A DNA stretch of 64,000 nt. It comes from Mycobacterium sp. GA-0227b (GTDB taxonomy: Bacteria > Actinomycetota > Actinomycetes > Mycobacteriales > Mycobacteriaceae). Both the position numbers and the translations under genes were made by a program. Under the pieces are notes generated by a model, which saw only the letters and a program-made list of their open reading frames with translations, did not search any database and had not been told where the DNA came from. Below are positions 23,007-32,842 of the stretch, piece by piece; positions within the stretch are counted from its first letter, which is position 1; every line of letters begins with the position of its first letter. The stretch lies in contig NZ_LQIK01000007.1 of the NCBI RefSeq assembly GCF_001499855.1, forward strand, positions 99,324 to 163,323, read 5' to 3'.

Positions 23007-24752
23007 GAGGTCCGTCCTTTCGTACTGCTCGGCGGCCAGCCGCGCCGAGCGCGCCGACGCGGCCCAGGACGCCCACCGGCCGGCTGCGTGCACCGGCGAG
23101 CAGTACCCGCTCGTGGCGCGCACGATGCGCACCCCCGGTTGCTGCAGCCACCGTGCAATCAGCGCCGTCTCCTCGACCAGCGCGCCGCCCAGCGGCGCGC
23201 TCGTCGGCAGAACAGCTTGTGCGCCAACACAAATCGCGTCGATGACAGGCATCGGTGGCACGCCGCGCGCCGCGTTGCCCGCCGCGGCCAGCTGGCCGTT
23301 GCGGATCACCGCGAGCTGCCATCCACCCGCACCGTCGGGCCGTGCGGCGACCAACTCCGGAACGGCCGCCAGCGCGCGCAGCCGCTGACCGCGCCACAGC
23401 ACGTCGATCGCGGTGGCCGTGTGATCTCGAAGGCGCGCGGCCGTTTCGTATCGGCCGCGGTCGGCGAGATCGGTGATGTGGGCTAGCACCGCGGCCACCG
23501 CACGGTCGTCGCGACCCTCGATCAGGTCGGTCGCGCACACGACCGCCTCGGCGTAGTCGGCGGCGCCGATGTCGCGCGGCGCGGGGCACGGAGACACTTC
23601 ACGTTCCGGGCAGGCCGGGCCGTGCATCGCGGTTCGGGCGAGCTTTCTGGTGCACGTTCGCACGCCGGTGAAGCGCGCCAGCAGCGCCGCGGTGTCGACG
23701 GCGTCGGAGCGCGCCCGGAACGGCCCGATGGCCATGTCGTGCTTCGGTGCTCGCACCGCTGAAAAGCGGGGGAACGCTTCGTCGGTCAGCACCAACCACC
23801 ACCACCGGTGTGGGAACTTCGACCGGCGGTTGTAGGGCGGCGCATGGGCGGCCAGCAGCCGTAGTTCGCGCACGCCGGCCTCGAGGTCGTGCGCGCACTC
23901 GACATGGTCGACCGCGGTGGCCAGGGAGGCCATCTCCTTGATGCGGGTGCGCGAATCGGAGCCGTTGAAGTACTGCCCGACGCGCCGGCGGAGGTTCACG
24001 GCGGTGCCGACGTAGAGCACTGCGCTGCTACGCGGGGCCGCCCCGGAGGCCGGGCCGCGAAACAGGTAGACACCCGGCCGGTTCGGCAGCGCTGCGGCGA
24101 GGTGACGGTTGCGCCGCTGCGCCGGGGTGACGTCGGGCAGGTACGACCGCAACTCGGTGTAGGTGTGCACACCCTGATTGCCCACCCGCTCGATGAGGCC
24201 GTGCAGGACGTCGACGGTGGCGCGGGCGTCGTCGAGGGCGCGGTGCGTCGGGGTGGTGGTGGCGGCGAACAGCCGGGCCAGCGCGGAGAGCCGCACGCTG
24301 GGCGCCTCGTCGCGGGTGAGCACCCGGCGGGCCAGTTTCACCGTGCACAGCACCGGCGGTCGAGGCCAGGTGATCTGGCAGCGTTCCGCGGCCGCGCGCA
24401 GGAACCCGATGTCGAAGCCGGCGTTGTGTGCGACCAGCACCGCGCCGCGGGAGAACTCCAGGAACGCCGGGAGCACCGACTCGATCCTCGGCGCGTCGCA
24501 CACCATCGCCGTGGTGATCCCCGTCAGGGCAACAATTTGGGGTGGGATGCTGCGGGCCGGATCCACCAGCGTGGCCAGCTCGCCGAGCACCGTGCCGCCG
24601 CGCACCTTGACCGCGCCGATCTCGGTGATCGCGTCGTGGTTGTCGCCGGTGGCCCGCCCTCCGGTGGTCTCCAGGTCGACGACGACGAACGTGGTGTCGC
24701 GCAGTGAGACATCAGCCTGCCCGTCAACGTCGGCGAAGCTGAGCTGGCTCAT

Positions 24753-24764
24753 GCGCTGACGGTA
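24753..24764 (-). promoter_or_regulatory. leaderless-type promoter of the exonuclease/GIY-YIG gene
   Basis: On the minus strand TACCGT (24759-24764) is followed by 6 nt and ATG at 24752. Confidence 0.5.
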
Positions 24765-24864
24765 GGAAACGACACCGACAGGACCGGGTTGCCACGCTTG
24801 ACCGCGATGAGATGTCGGTGCCCGCCGATAGCGTGCGGGCAGCACCGACCGAGAGGAGCCATTC

Positions 24865-25068
24865 GTGGGCACGGTGAAAATCGACTGCGACGACTGTGCG
24901 GTCCGCGGACCAGGCTGTCAGGACTGCGTCGTGAGTGTCTTGCTGGGCGTACCCGACACCTTGTTCGACGACGAGCGCCGAGCGCTGGAGGTGCTTGCCG
25001 ACGTGGGTTTGGCGCCGCGGCTGCGGCTGGTCCCGATTCACCGGGACGGAAGTTCCGGTGTCGCCTGA
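24865..25068 (+). CDS. small four-cysteine protein, function unknown
   Basis: A 67-aa protein whose first 21 residues hold two CxxC pairs: Cys8/Cys11 and Cys18/Cys21, spaced by RGPG. This could bind zinc or another metal. The rest looks like a short helical region ([15 protein letters not shown]) with a basic end. GTG has a strong ribosome site GAGAGGAG 6 nt upstream, which argues that it is truly translated. I cannot name a family. It stands between the nuclease gene and ripC, on the same strand as ripC but 153 bp away. Confidence 0.7.
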   Translation: MGTVKIDCDDCAVRGPGCQDCVVSVLLGVPDTLFDDERRALEVLADVGLAPRLRLVPIHRDGSSGVA

Positions 25069-25131
25069 CGACACGCGGTGGGACCGGCGCGGAATCGAAA
25101 TGCAGGGCGACTGTTAAATTTGCGTCTTCTG

Positions 25132-25161
25132 TTGGACAACCCCGATGCCGTTTCGTAACCT
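25132..25161 (+). promoter_or_regulatory. sigma-A-type promoter of ripC
   Basis: TTGGAC (25132-25137) and TAACCT (25156-25161) are separated by 18 bp, giving a leader of about 55 nt before TTG 25222. Confidence 0.5.
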
Positions 25162-25221
25162 GTCTGAGACCTAATAGCGTTTTCGACGCGGCTTCGTCAC
25201 GGAAGTTGAAGGGCGCAAATC

Positions 25222-26343
25222 TTGAGGCTCGACCGTACGCGCTTGACCACACGCGGGTTTCGACGTCCCTTCGTCAGCGCGATAGTCGGTATCACCGTCC
25301 TCGCAGGCATCTTCACCGGCAGTGTGCAGGCTGATCCCGCCGACGATGCGCTGGCGAAGCTCAACGAGCTCTCGCGGCAGGCCGAGCAGACCACCGAGGC
25401 GATGCATTCGGCGCAGCTCGATCTCAACAACAAGCTGGCCATCCAGCAGAGCGCGGAGGCCAAGCATGCCGCCGACGTCGCGGCCGCAAACAAGGCGAGA
25501 GACCAGCTGGCAACCTTCCAGGCGGCCGTCGACAAAGTTGCTGCGGCGCAGTACATGGGGGGTAGGACCGACGGACTGGACGCGATACTGACCGCCGGCT
25601 CGCCGCAGGGTCTCATCGACCAGTTGTCGGTGCAACGCGTGATGGCCGCCGAGATGTCGGCACAGATGAAGAGCTACCGCGACATCGGCAGAAAGGCGGC
25701 CCTGGCCGAGGAGGCGTCCGCGAAATCGGCCGCCGAGGCGAAGACGGCAGCCGAACAGGCCGCGGCCGTGCGTGCGGAGCTGCAATCGAAGCAGAGCCGC
25801 CTGCAGGTCCAGATCGCCGTGGTCAAGTCGCAGTACGAGGCCCTGACGCCGCGTCAGCGCGAGGCGCTGGCCGCAATGCCGCCCGCGCCTCCGGTGCCCC
25901 CGCCCGGACCCCCGCCGCCGGGTTCCGATCCCGCGGTCATCGCCGCGGCGCCGGCTCCCGGGGCCATCCCGCCTGGCGACATGGCCCCGCCGGTGGGCGG
26001 GCACTCCGCGACCGTGATCCAGGCCGCGCTGAGCCGCATCGGCTCGCCGTACTCGTGGGGTGGGTCCGGTCCGAACGCATTCGACTGCTCCGGGCTCGTG
26101 ATGTGGTCGTTCCAGCAGGCCGGCATCTCGCTGCCGCACTCCAGCCAGGCGCTGGCCAGCGGCGGGCAGGCGGTGTCGAGGGACCAGATGCAGCCCGGTG
26201 ACCTGGTGACCTACTACTCCGATGCGTCGCATGTCGGCATCTACATTGGTGACGGAATGATGGTGCACGCCTCGACCTACGGCACGCCGGTGCGAGTCGC
26301 TCCGGTGGACAATGCGCCGATCTACAACGTCCGCCGCTACTGA
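25222..26343 (+). CDS. ripC: NlpC/P60 peptidoglycan endopeptidase RipC
   Basis: Secreted peptidoglycan hydrolase, 373 aa. A signal peptide (about 1-36, cleaved near VQA-DP) is followed by a long coiled coil (about 40-210, Ala/Gln/Lys-rich heptads), a Pro-rich linker (about 215-255) and a C-terminal NlpC/P60 domain with catalytic Cys289 (FDCSGLVMW), His337 (SHVGIYIGDG) and third residue His349. In mycobacteria RipC is activated by FtsEX through the coiled coil; that is family knowledge. TTG is taken as start because the MRLD... signal peptide begins there and matches the M. tuberculosis protein. It leads an operon with the metallopeptidase gene and pimB. Confidence 0.92.
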   Translation: MRLDRTRLTTRGFRRPFVSAIVGITVLAGIFTGSVQADPADDALAKLNELSRQAEQTTEAMHSAQLDLNNKLAIQQSAEAKHAADVAAANKARDQLATFQAAVDKVAAAQYMGGRTDGLDAILTAGSPQGLIDQLSVQRVMAAEMSAQMKSYRDIGRKAALAEEASAKSAAEAKTAAEQAAAVRAELQSKQSRLQVQIAVVKSQYEALTPRQREALAAMPPAPPVPPPGPPPPGSDPAVIAAAPAPGAIPPGDMAPPVGGHSATVIQAALSRIGSPYSWGGSGPNAFDCSGLVMWSFQQAGISLPHSSQALASGGQAVSRDQMQPGDLVTYYSDASHVGIYIGDGMMVHASTYGTPVRVAPVDNAPIYNVRRY

Positions 26344-27178
26344 CCGCCGGAGGGCCGCGCATCCCAGGAGCAGGTCCAGACTCGCCGCGCTCCTCGTCGC
26401 CGAGCTCATCTGTGCGCTGCTCCTGATCGGCCGCGCCGATGTCGCACCCACGCCGACAGTGGCCACCCCGGCTGCCTCCGCCGCCCCGGTTGCGTCCGCT
26501 TCGGGGACCACGCCGACCGCCGTATCGCGTGTCCAGACGCTCAGCGACGGCCGTACGGTCCGGTTGATCGGCCTCGGCGGGGCGCGCGCTGAGAAGCTGC
26601 TGACGCGCATCGCCGCCGAGATGCGCGGCGCGGCGGATGCGGTCACCGCGTTCTGGGGCCCGGAGTGGCCACACGAGGTGGTGATCGTCGCCGCGGGCAC
26701 CGATGCTCAGTTCGCGGCGGTCGGCGGCGGTGATGTACACACCGCGGCGACCGCGACGGCCGAGCGGATCATGTTCGCCCCCGGCGCCGCCGACATGAGC
26801 GACGCCGCGCTGCGAATCGTGCTGCGCCACGAACTGTTTCACTACGCGGCCCGCGCCAGGACCGCGTCCGACGCGCCGCGCTGGCTCACCGAAGGGGTGG
26901 CCGACTACGTCGCCCGGCCGGCGGCGCCGCGGCCCGACGCGTCGGCGGTGAGGCTGCCCACTGACGCCGAGCTGGCCGGGCCCGACCGCTCGCTGGCCTA
27001 CGACCGGGCCTGGTGGTTCACCCGGTTCGTCGCCGATCGGTACGGTCCGGGTCCGTTGCGCGAGCTGTATGAGCAGGCGTGCGGGCCTGCCCACCCCGAT
27101 GTCGCGACGGCGGTGCGGGACACCCTCGGCGTCGACCAGTCATCGCTGCTGGCGCAGTGGCGGCAGTGGGCGAGCTGA
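26312..27178 (+). CDS. predicted membrane-anchored or secreted zinc metallopeptidase (Rv2189c family)
   Basis: A 288-aa protein with an Arg-rich N terminus and one hydrophobic segment (about 24-42), a Pro/Ala/Thr linker, and a zincin domain with HELFH at 173-177 and Glu194 in WLTEGVADYV. This is a HExxH...E (gluzincin, peptidase MA-like) layout, so catalysis outside the membrane is likely. Substrate unknown. ATG 26312 overlaps the end of ripC by 32 nt; no other start codon is seen before the hydrophobic segment. pimB starts 1 nt after its stop, so the three genes form one operon. Confidence 0.8.
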   Translation: MRRSTTSAATDRRRAAHPRSRSRLAALLVAELICALLLIGRADVAPTPTVATPAASAAPVASASGTTPTAVSRVQTLSDGRTVRLIGLGGARAEKLLTRIAAEMRGAADAVTAFWGPEWPHEVVIVAAGTDAQFAAVGGGDVHTAATATAERIMFAPGAADMSDAALRIVLRHELFHYAARARTASDAPRWLTEGVADYVARPAAPRPDASAVRLPTDAELAGPDRSLAYDRAWWFTRFVADRYGPGPLRELYEQACGPAHPDVATAVRDTLGVDQSSLLAQWRQWAS

Positions 27179-27179
27179 C

Positions 27180-28325
27180 GTGAGCCGGATCCTCTTGGTC
27201 ACCAACGACTTTCCGCCGCGCCGCGGCGGCATCCAGTCCTATCTGCAGGAGCTGGTCGACCACCTGGTCGCGGCGGGTCAGCACAAGCTGACGGTGTACG
27301 CGCCGAAGTGGAAGGACTCCGACGCGTTCGATGCCGAGGCCGCGGCCGCCGGCTACGACGTGGTGCGCCATCCGGGCACCCTGATGCTTCCCGAGCCGGG
27401 GGTGATCAGCCGCATGCGGCGGCTGGTCGAGGAGCACGCCGCCGAGACGGTGTGGTTCGGTGCGGCGGCTCCGCTGGCGCTGATGGCGCCGCTGGCCCGC
27501 GACGCAGGCGCGCGTCGGGTGATCGCGAGCACCCACGGCCACGAGGTCGGCTGGTCGATGCTTCCGCTCGCCCGAACGGCATTGCGCCGCATCGGATCCG
27601 GCACCTATGCGATCACCTACGTCAGCCAGTACACCCGGCGCCGATTCGCGTCGGCGTTCGGGCCGCGGGCCGCGCTCGAGCACCTGCCGCCCGGAGTCGA
27701 CACCGACCGGTTCGCCCCCGACGAGGTGGCGCGCGCCGAACTGCGCGCCCGCTACCGGCTCGGAAACCGGCCGGTCGTCGTCTGCCTGTCGCGGTTGGTG
27801 CCCCGCAAGGGCCAGGACATGTTGATCCGGGCGATGCCCGCGATCCGGCAACGCGTGCACGGCGCTGCGTTGGTGATCGTCGGCGGTGGGCCGTACCGCT
27901 CGTCCCTGCACAGGCTGGCGCACAGTTTCGGGGTCGCCGAACACGTGGTCTTCACCGACGCCGTCCCCGGCGAAGAGTTGCCCGCCCACCACGCAATGGC
28001 CGACGTGTTCGCAATGCCGTGCCGCACCCGCGGCGCCGGACTGGACGTCGAGGGGCTCGGCATCGTCTATCTCGAGGCGTCCGCCTCGGGCGTGCCGGTC
28101 GTGGCGGGCCGCTCGGGGGGCGCGCCGGAGACGGTGCTCGACGGGGAAACGGGCGTGGTGGTCGACGGCTGGGACGTGGGGGCGATCGCGGCGGCGGTCA
28201 GCGATCTGCTGGCCGATCCCCAGCGGGCAGCGCAAATGGGAGCGGCGGGCAGGCGCTGGGTGGTCGACAACTGGCAGTGGCACACCCAGGCGCAGCGGTT
28301 GTCGAGCCTGCTCTACCCCTCGTAG
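27180..28325 (+). CDS. pimB: GDP-mannose-dependent alpha-(1-6)-phosphatidylinositol monomannoside mannosyltransferase
   Basis: GT4 (GT-B fold) enzyme that adds the second mannose to PIM1, making PIM2 at the cytosolic face of the membrane. The protein is 381 aa, close to PimB' of M. tuberculosis (Rv2188c). An N-terminal [12 protein letters not shown] glycine-rich acceptor loop, [11 protein letters not shown] for the nucleotide sugar, and the EX7E pair Glu291/Glu299 in EGLGIVYLE are visible. GTG 27180 follows the previous stop by 1 nt. The 3' end overlaps the convergent fadD15 by 13 bp. Confidence 0.93.
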   Translation: MSRILLVTNDFPPRRGGIQSYLQELVDHLVAAGQHKLTVYAPKWKDSDAFDAEAAAAGYDVVRHPGTLMLPEPGVISRMRRLVEEHAAETVWFGAAAPLALMAPLARDAGARRVIASTHGHEVGWSMLPLARTALRRIGSGTYAITYVSQYTRRRFASAFGPRAALEHLPPGVDTDRFAPDEVARAELRARYRLGNRPVVVCLSRLVPRKGQDMLIRAMPAIRQRVHGAALVIVGGGPYRSSLHRLAHSFGVAEHVVFTDAVPGEELPAHHAMADVFAMPCRTRGAGLDVEGLGIVYLEASASGVPVVAGRSGGAPETVLDGETGVVVDGWDVGAIAAAVSDLLADPQRAAQMGAAGRRWVVDNWQWHTQAQRLSSLLYPS

Positions 28326-30139
28326 AGCGCCTCGATGTCGGTGGCGAACTTCTGCGCCACCACTTTGCGCTTGACCTTCATCGTCGGGGTCAACTCACCG
28401 GTGTCCTCGGTGAAGTCCACGGGCAGGATGCGGAACTTGCGGATCGCCTCGGCTTTCGACACCGCCTGGTTTGCCTCCTTGACCGCCAGGTCGATCTCGG
28501 CGAGCAGGTCGGGGTCGGTCGCCAGGTCGCCGACCGATGCGTCCGCGCTCTTGCTGTTGCGTTCCTTCCATCCCTCGATCGCCTCGGGGTCGATCGTGAT
28601 CAACGCGCCGATGAACGGCTTCGCGTCGCCGACCGCCATCGCCTGGCTGATCAGCGGGTGCGCGCGCAACCGGTCCTCCAGGATCGCCGGTGCGACGTTC
28701 TTACCGCCCGCGGTGACGATGATCTCCTTCTTGCGGCCAATGATGGTCAAGAAGCCGTCGTCGTCGATCGCGCCGAGGTCGCCGGTGTGGAACCAGCCGT
28801 CGGAGAATACGGCCTCGGTCTCTTCGTCGTTGTGCCAGTACCCGGTGAACACCACGCCGCCCTTGACCAACAGCTCGTCGTCGTCGTTGATGCGCATACT
28901 GTTGCCGGGCAACAGCTTTCCGACCGATCCGACCTTGACGTCGTCGATCCGGTTCACCGTGATCGCCGCGCTGGTCTCGGTGAGGCCGTAGCCCTCGTAG
29001 ATGGCCAGCCCGACACCGCGGTAGAAGTGGCCCAGCCGGGCGCCCAGCGGAGCGCCACCGGAGATAGCGCCGCGGCAGTCTCCGCCGAGCGCGGCGCGCA
29101 GCTTGCCGTAGACGAGGCGGTCGAACAGCGCGTGCTTGGCCCGCAGCAGCAGCCCGGGTCCCTTGCCTTTCCGCTCCTCGCGTCCGCGAGCCCTGTCCTG
29201 CGCCTTGCTGTATTCGATCGCGGTGTTGGCGGCGATCTCGAAGATTCGGCCCTTGCCGTCGTTGCGGGCGTTCTGCTCGGCGGTGTTGTACACCTTCTCG
29301 AACACCCGGGGCACCGAGACCACCAGTGTCGGCTTGAATACCGCGAACGTGGGCACGAGGTTCTTGATGTCGCTGGTGAAGCCGAGCGTGACCTTGTACG
29401 TGAACGCCGCGAGCGTGATCGCCCGGGCCAATACGTGCGCGAGCGGCAGGAAGACCAGCATCTTCTCGCCCTTGTCCAGCAGCGTCGGGAAGCAGTCCTT
29501 GGCGCCACGGATCTCGTAGACGAGGTTGGAATGGGTCAGCTGACAGCCCTTGGGCTGGCCGGTGGTGCCGGAGGTGTAGATCAGCGTCGCGGGATCGGCG
29601 GCCTTCAGCGCGGCCAGCCGTTCGTCGAGTGCCTTGGCGTCGACCGACTTTCCCGCCTCGGCGAGCTCGTCGAGCGCCGGCGTGCCCGAGCCCTCGATGC
29701 GCAGTACCTCCCGCAGCGCAGGCAGTTCCTTCTCGAGGTGCTCGATCCTGTCGGCGTGCGCGTCGGTCTCGGCGATGATCAACACCGCTTCGGAGTCCGA
29801 GAGCACGAACTTCACCTGTTCGGGCGAATTGGTCTCGTAGATCGGCACGGTGAGCGCACCCGCGGCCAGGATCGCAAGGTCCAGGATGGGCCACTCGTAG
29901 CGGGTCGCGGACAGTAGCGCGACGCGGTCGCCCGGGGCCACGCCCTTGGCGATCAAACCGAGTGCGGTGGCCCGGATCTGATCGGCGGCCTGCTTGCAGG
30001 TGATGTCGATCCATGTGCCGTCGACGAGACGCTGGAAGATGACATGGTCGGGATCGTCGCGCTCGTGGTCGAACACGGAGCTGACGACGTTGTCGTGCTC
30101 GCCCACCGTGAAGGTCGCGGGCACACTGAACTCACGCAC
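28313..30139 (-). CDS. fadD15: long-chain fatty acyl-CoA synthetase FadD15
   Basis: AMP-forming acyl-CoA ligase, 608 aa. P-loop motif [11 protein letters not shown], adenine motif [15 protein letters not shown] and the C-terminal [15 protein letters not shown] (with the hinge and following catalytic-lysine region) are intact. It activates long-chain fatty acids for lipid synthesis or breakdown. GTG 30139 has the ribosome site GGGAGG 9 nt upstream. It stands alone on the minus strand, convergent to pimB. Confidence 0.93.
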   Translation of the reverse strand: MREFSVPATFTVGEHDNVVSSVFDHERDDPDHVIFQRLVDGTWIDITCKQAADQIRATALGLIAKGVAPGDRVALLSATRYEWPILDLAILAAGALTVPIYETNSPEQVKFVLSDSEAVLIIAETDAHADRIEHLEKELPALREVLRIEGSGTPALDELAEAGKSVDAKALDERLAALKAADPATLIYTSGTTGQPKGCQLTHSNLVYEIRGAKDCFPTLLDKGEKMLVFLPLAHVLARAITLAAFTYKVTLGFTSDIKNLVPTFAVFKPTLVVSVPRVFEKVYNTAEQNARNDGKGRIFEIAANTAIEYSKAQDRARGREERKGKGPGLLLRAKHALFDRLVYGKLRAALGGDCRGAISGGAPLGARLGHFYRGVGLAIYEGYGLTETSAAITVNRIDDVKVGSVGKLLPGNSMRINDDDELLVKGGVVFTGYWHNDEETEAVFSDGWFHTGDLGAIDDDGFLTIIGRKKEIIVTAGGKNVAPAILEDRLRAHPLISQAMAVGDAKPFIGALITIDPEAIEGWKERNSKSADASVGDLATDPDLLAEIDLAVKEANQAVSKAEAIRKFRILPVDFTEDTGELTPTMKVKRKVVAQKFATDIEALYEG

Positions 30140-30230
30140 TGTCTTGGCCTCCCGATCCGGCTGGTCTGCTGGACTCAGCCTAGTCGGCCGCGATCGGCCG
30201 GGTCAGGGCCATATGTGAAGCTGGTAGGCC

Positions 30231-30620
30231 ATGTACAGCATCCAGATCGCGGACGACACCTTCGTCGCGGCCGACCCCGTCGAGGTCGGCCGGTACGTCG
30301 CGGATCCCGCGAGCTGGCGTCGCTGGTGGCCCGACCTGCGGTTGACAGTGGTGGAGGACCGCGGCGAGAAGGGCCACCGCTGGACCGTCACCGGCGCGTT
30401 GACCGGGACGATGGAGATCTGGCTGGAACCGGTGCTCGACGGCGTCGTCCTGCACTACTTCCTGCACGCCGAGCCGTCTGGGGTGGCGGCGTGGCAGTTG
30501 GCCAAGATGAATCTGGCCAAGATGAACCACCGGCGGCGGGTCGCGGGTAAGAACATGGCGTTCGAGGTCAAGCAACGGCTGGAGGCCACACGCCCGGTGG
30601 GTGTCTCGCCGTTGGCGTGA
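30231..30620 (+). CDS. SRPBCC-fold protein (Rv2186c family)
   Basis: A 129-aa START/Bet v1-like protein, judged from the pattern of an N-terminal strand (MYSIQIADDTFVAADP), a helix with WRRWWPDL, then alternating strands and a long C-terminal helix. Such folds hold hydrophobic ligands; the ligand is unknown. It is 44 bp upstream of a second SRPBCC gene. The ribosome site is weak (GGTAGG). Confidence 0.75.
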   Translation: MYSIQIADDTFVAADPVEVGRYVADPASWRRWWPDLRLTVVEDRGEKGHRWTVTGALTGTMEIWLEPVLDGVVLHYFLHAEPSGVAAWQLAKMNLAKMNHRRRVAGKNMAFEVKQRLEATRPVGVSPLA

Positions 30621-30652
30621 TGCAGCGTGGCACCGTCGCCGGCAGGGGAGGG

Positions 30653-30664
30653 TAGATTTTCACC
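30653..30664 (+). promoter_or_regulatory. leaderless-type promoter of the second SRPBCC gene
   Basis: TAGATT (30653-30658) is followed by 6 nt and GTG at 30665. Confidence 0.55.
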
Positions 30665-31102
30665 GTGGCGGACAAGACGGCGCAGACCATTCACATCGAT
30701 GCCGACCCTTCGACGGTCATGGACGTCATCGCAGACATCGGGTCTTATCCGGACTGGGTGGCCGAGTACAAGGAGACAGAGGTCCTCGAGGCCGACGCCG
30801 AGGGTTACCCGAAGACCGCCCGGTTGGTGCTGGACGCCGCGGTACTCAAGGACACGATGGTGCTGGCGTACGACTGGCCAGCGGACCGCAAGTCCGTGAA
30901 GTGGAGCCTGGTGTCCAGCTCACTGCTGAGGTCCCTGGAAGGAACATACCGACTGTCTCCCAAGGGATCTGGAACCGACGTCACCTATGAACTGTCGGTG
31001 GATCTGGTCATTCCGATGATCGGGCTGTTGAAGCGTAAAGCCGAACGGCGCCTCACCGACACCGCGCTCAAGGACCTCAAGAAACGAGTCGAGGCTGAGT
31101 GA
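30665..31102 (+). CDS. SRPBCC-fold polyketide cyclase/dehydratase-like protein (TB16.3, Rv2185c family)
   Basis: A 145-aa START-like protein: HIDADPSTVMDVIADIGSYP (helix-grip start with the typical Pro-x-x-W after Asp), beta strands with LVLDAAVL, and a long C-terminal helix (LTDTALKDLKKRV). Likely a hydrophobic-ligand carrier. GTGA overlap with the following ATPase gene points to coupled synthesis. The homologue TB16.3 is an abundant mycobacterial protein; its function is unsettled. Confidence 0.85.
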   Translation: MADKTAQTIHIDADPSTVMDVIADIGSYPDWVAEYKETEVLEADAEGYPKTARLVLDAAVLKDTMVLAYDWPADRKSVKWSLVSSSLLRSLEGTYRLSPKGSGTDVTYELSVDLVIPMIGLLKRKAERRLTDTALKDLKKRVEAE

Positions 31103-32376
31103 GCGCCAATGCCGCCGACATGCCTGCCGCCAGAATCAGCCTGTTCGTCGGTAAGGGCGGAGTAGGCAAGTCGACGTTGGCGACCGCCACCGCCGTGCGC
31201 GACGCACGGGCGGGCCTGCGGGTACTGATCGTCTCGACCGACCAGGCGCATTCCATCGGCGACGTGCTCGGCACGACGGTGACGCCGACCGGATCGGGCG
31301 AGCCGACCCGGGTGTTCGCCGACCTGGAAACCGGGGGAGCCGTCCCCGGTGGCGGATTCCTCGACGCGCTCGCGCTGGACACGCTGGCGCTGCTCGAGTC
31401 GCGGTGGCGCGAGATCGCCGGTTTACTGTCCGGCAGATTCTCCGAGTCGGAGTTGGGAAACGTTGCCCCGGAAGAGCTTTCGGCACTGCCGGGGGTGCAG
31501 GAGGTGCTCGGGCTACACGAGGTCGGTGAGCTGGCGGACTCGGGACGGTGGGACCGCGTCGTGGTGGACTGTGCATCGACCGCCGACGCGCTGCGCATGC
31601 TCACCCTGCCCGCGACGTTCGGCATGTATCTGGAGCGGGCGTGGCCGCGGCACCGGCGGCTGTCCACCGGAGCCGACGACCCGCACACCGCTGCCGTCGT
31701 CGCCTTGTTCGAGCGGGTGGGCGCCGGCACCGAGCGGCTGAGCACGTTGCTGACCGACGAGTCCAAGGTCGGTGCGCATCTGGTGATGACGGCCGAGCGG
31801 GTGGTGGCGGCGGAGGCGGCGCGGACGCTGGGGTCGCTGTCGCTGATGGGTGTTCAGGTTGCGGAGTTGATCGTCAATCAGATCCTCGTGCAAGACGATT
31901 CGTATGAGTACCGCAACCTGCCCGACCACCCCGCGTTCGACTGGTACACCGAGCGGATCTCGGAGCAGCGGACCGTCCTCGAGGAGCTCGACGCCACGAT
32001 CGGCGACGTTCGGCTGGTGCTGGTGCCCCATATGGCCGGCGAACCCATCGGCGCCAAGGCGCTCGGCGAGCTGCTGGACAGCGCGCGTCGTCGCGACGGG
32101 TCGGCGCCGCCGGGGCCGCTGCGTCCGATCGTCGACCGCGAGTCCGGCTCTGGCCTCGAAGCGGTGTACCGATTGCGGCTAGAGTTACCGCAGGTCGACT
32201 CTTCGGCGCTTTCGCTTGGCAGGGTCGACGACGACTTGATCATCGGCGCCGGCGGCTTGCGGCGCCGGGTCCGTCTAGCGTCCGTTCTGCGTAGGTGCAT
32301 CGTGGTGGACGCGCAATTGCGAGGGTGTGAGTTGACCGTGCGGTTCCGTCCGAATCCGGAGGTGTGGCCGAAGTGA
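31099..32376 (+). CDS. ArsA/Get3-like ATPase (Rv2184c family)
   Basis: A 425-aa P-loop ATPase of the SIMIBI class. Deviant Walker A GKGGVGKST at residues 18-26 with the signature lysine, and an ArsA-like switch II VDCASTADALRML. Eukaryotic Get3 delivers tail-anchored membrane proteins and bacterial ArsA drives arsenite export; no ars genes are present, so arsenic resistance is unlikely. The neighbours (two SRPBCC proteins, a Cys-motif protein and an acyltransferase) suggest a membrane lipid or protein targeting role, which is inference. Coupled by GTGA overlaps on both sides. Confidence 0.85.
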   Translation: MSANAADMPAARISLFVGKGGVGKSTLATATAVRDARAGLRVLIVSTDQAHSIGDVLGTTVTPTGSGEPTRVFADLETGGAVPGGGFLDALALDTLALLESRWREIAGLLSGRFSESELGNVAPEELSALPGVQEVLGLHEVGELADSGRWDRVVVDCASTADALRMLTLPATFGMYLERAWPRHRRLSTGADDPHTAAVVALFERVGAGTERLSTLLTDESKVGAHLVMTAERVVAAEAARTLGSLSLMGVQVAELIVNQILVQDDSYEYRNLPDHPAFDWYTERISEQRTVLEELDATIGDVRLVLVPHMAGEPIGAKALGELLDSARRRDGSAPPGPLRPIVDRESGSGLEAVYRLRLELPQVDSSALSLGRVDDDLIIGAGGLRRRVRLASVLRRCIVVDAQLRGCELTVRFRPNPEVWPK

Positions 32377-32759
32377 CTGGCCCACACGCCGATCTCGGGC
32401 CGGAGCTGCGCCAGCTCGCGCAGACGATCCTGGACAAGCTCGACCCTGCGGTGCGGCTCGCCGCCGCGCGGGCGATGGGCAGCGGCGCGGGCAAGTGCCA
32501 GCAGGTGTGGTGCCCCGTCTGTGCGCTTGCGGCCCTGGTGGCGGGCGAACAGCATCCGCTGCTCACGGTCATCGCGGAGCACAGCGTCGCGTTGCTGGCC
32601 GTGGTCCGGGCGGTTCTCGATCAGGCCGAGCGGCAGACGGGGTCGGGCGAACCGCCGGACGGCCCGCCGGCACCACCGACCGACCCCGGCCCGGACGGGC
32701 CCGAGCCGCCGCCCGCACCGGGCCGCTATCAACACATCCCCGTCACAGTCGAGGAGTAA
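32373..32759 (+). CDS. small Cys-motif protein (Rv2183c family)
   Basis: A 128-aa protein of unknown function. A helical N-terminal part leads into Cys42, Cys47 and Cys50 (CQQVWCPVC), a possible metal site, followed by a hydrophobic helix and a Pro/Asp-rich tail. The start is GTG 32373 (GTGA overlap with the ATPase stop), which has GGAGG 10 nt upstream; an in-frame GTG at 32364 sits too close to that ribosome site. Confidence 0.78.
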   Translation: MTGPHADLGPELRQLAQTILDKLDPAVRLAAARAMGSGAGKCQQVWCPVCALAALVAGEQHPLLTVIAEHSVALLAVVRAVLDQAERQTGSGEPPDGPPAPPTDPGPDGPEPPPAPGRYQHIPVTVEE

Positions 32760-32794
32760 GTGTTGCTCCTGTGGTCGCATCCACAGTGCGTGGG

Positions 32795-32825
32795 TAAAGT
32801 TGTCGCAGAACACCGGCCGGTGTTC
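32795..32825 (+). promoter_or_regulatory. promoter with 18-bp palindromic operator candidate before the PlsC gene
   Basis: TAAAGT (32795-32800) predicts a start of transcription near 32807. The perfect palindrome GAACACCGGCCGGTGTTC occupies 32808-32825, directly at the 5' end of the message and before the GGGAGG ribosome site. It could be a repressor site or an mRNA hairpin. Confidence 0.5.
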
Positions 32826-32842
32826 GCTCACCGGGAGGGCCC

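Noticed and set aside
27308..29917. An 869-codon open frame on the + strand
   Set aside because: It is a shadow of pimB and of the antisense of fadD15, both of which are full-length proteins with intact motifs. Its translation is Arg/Gly/Pro-rich without any domain, as expected from high G+C.
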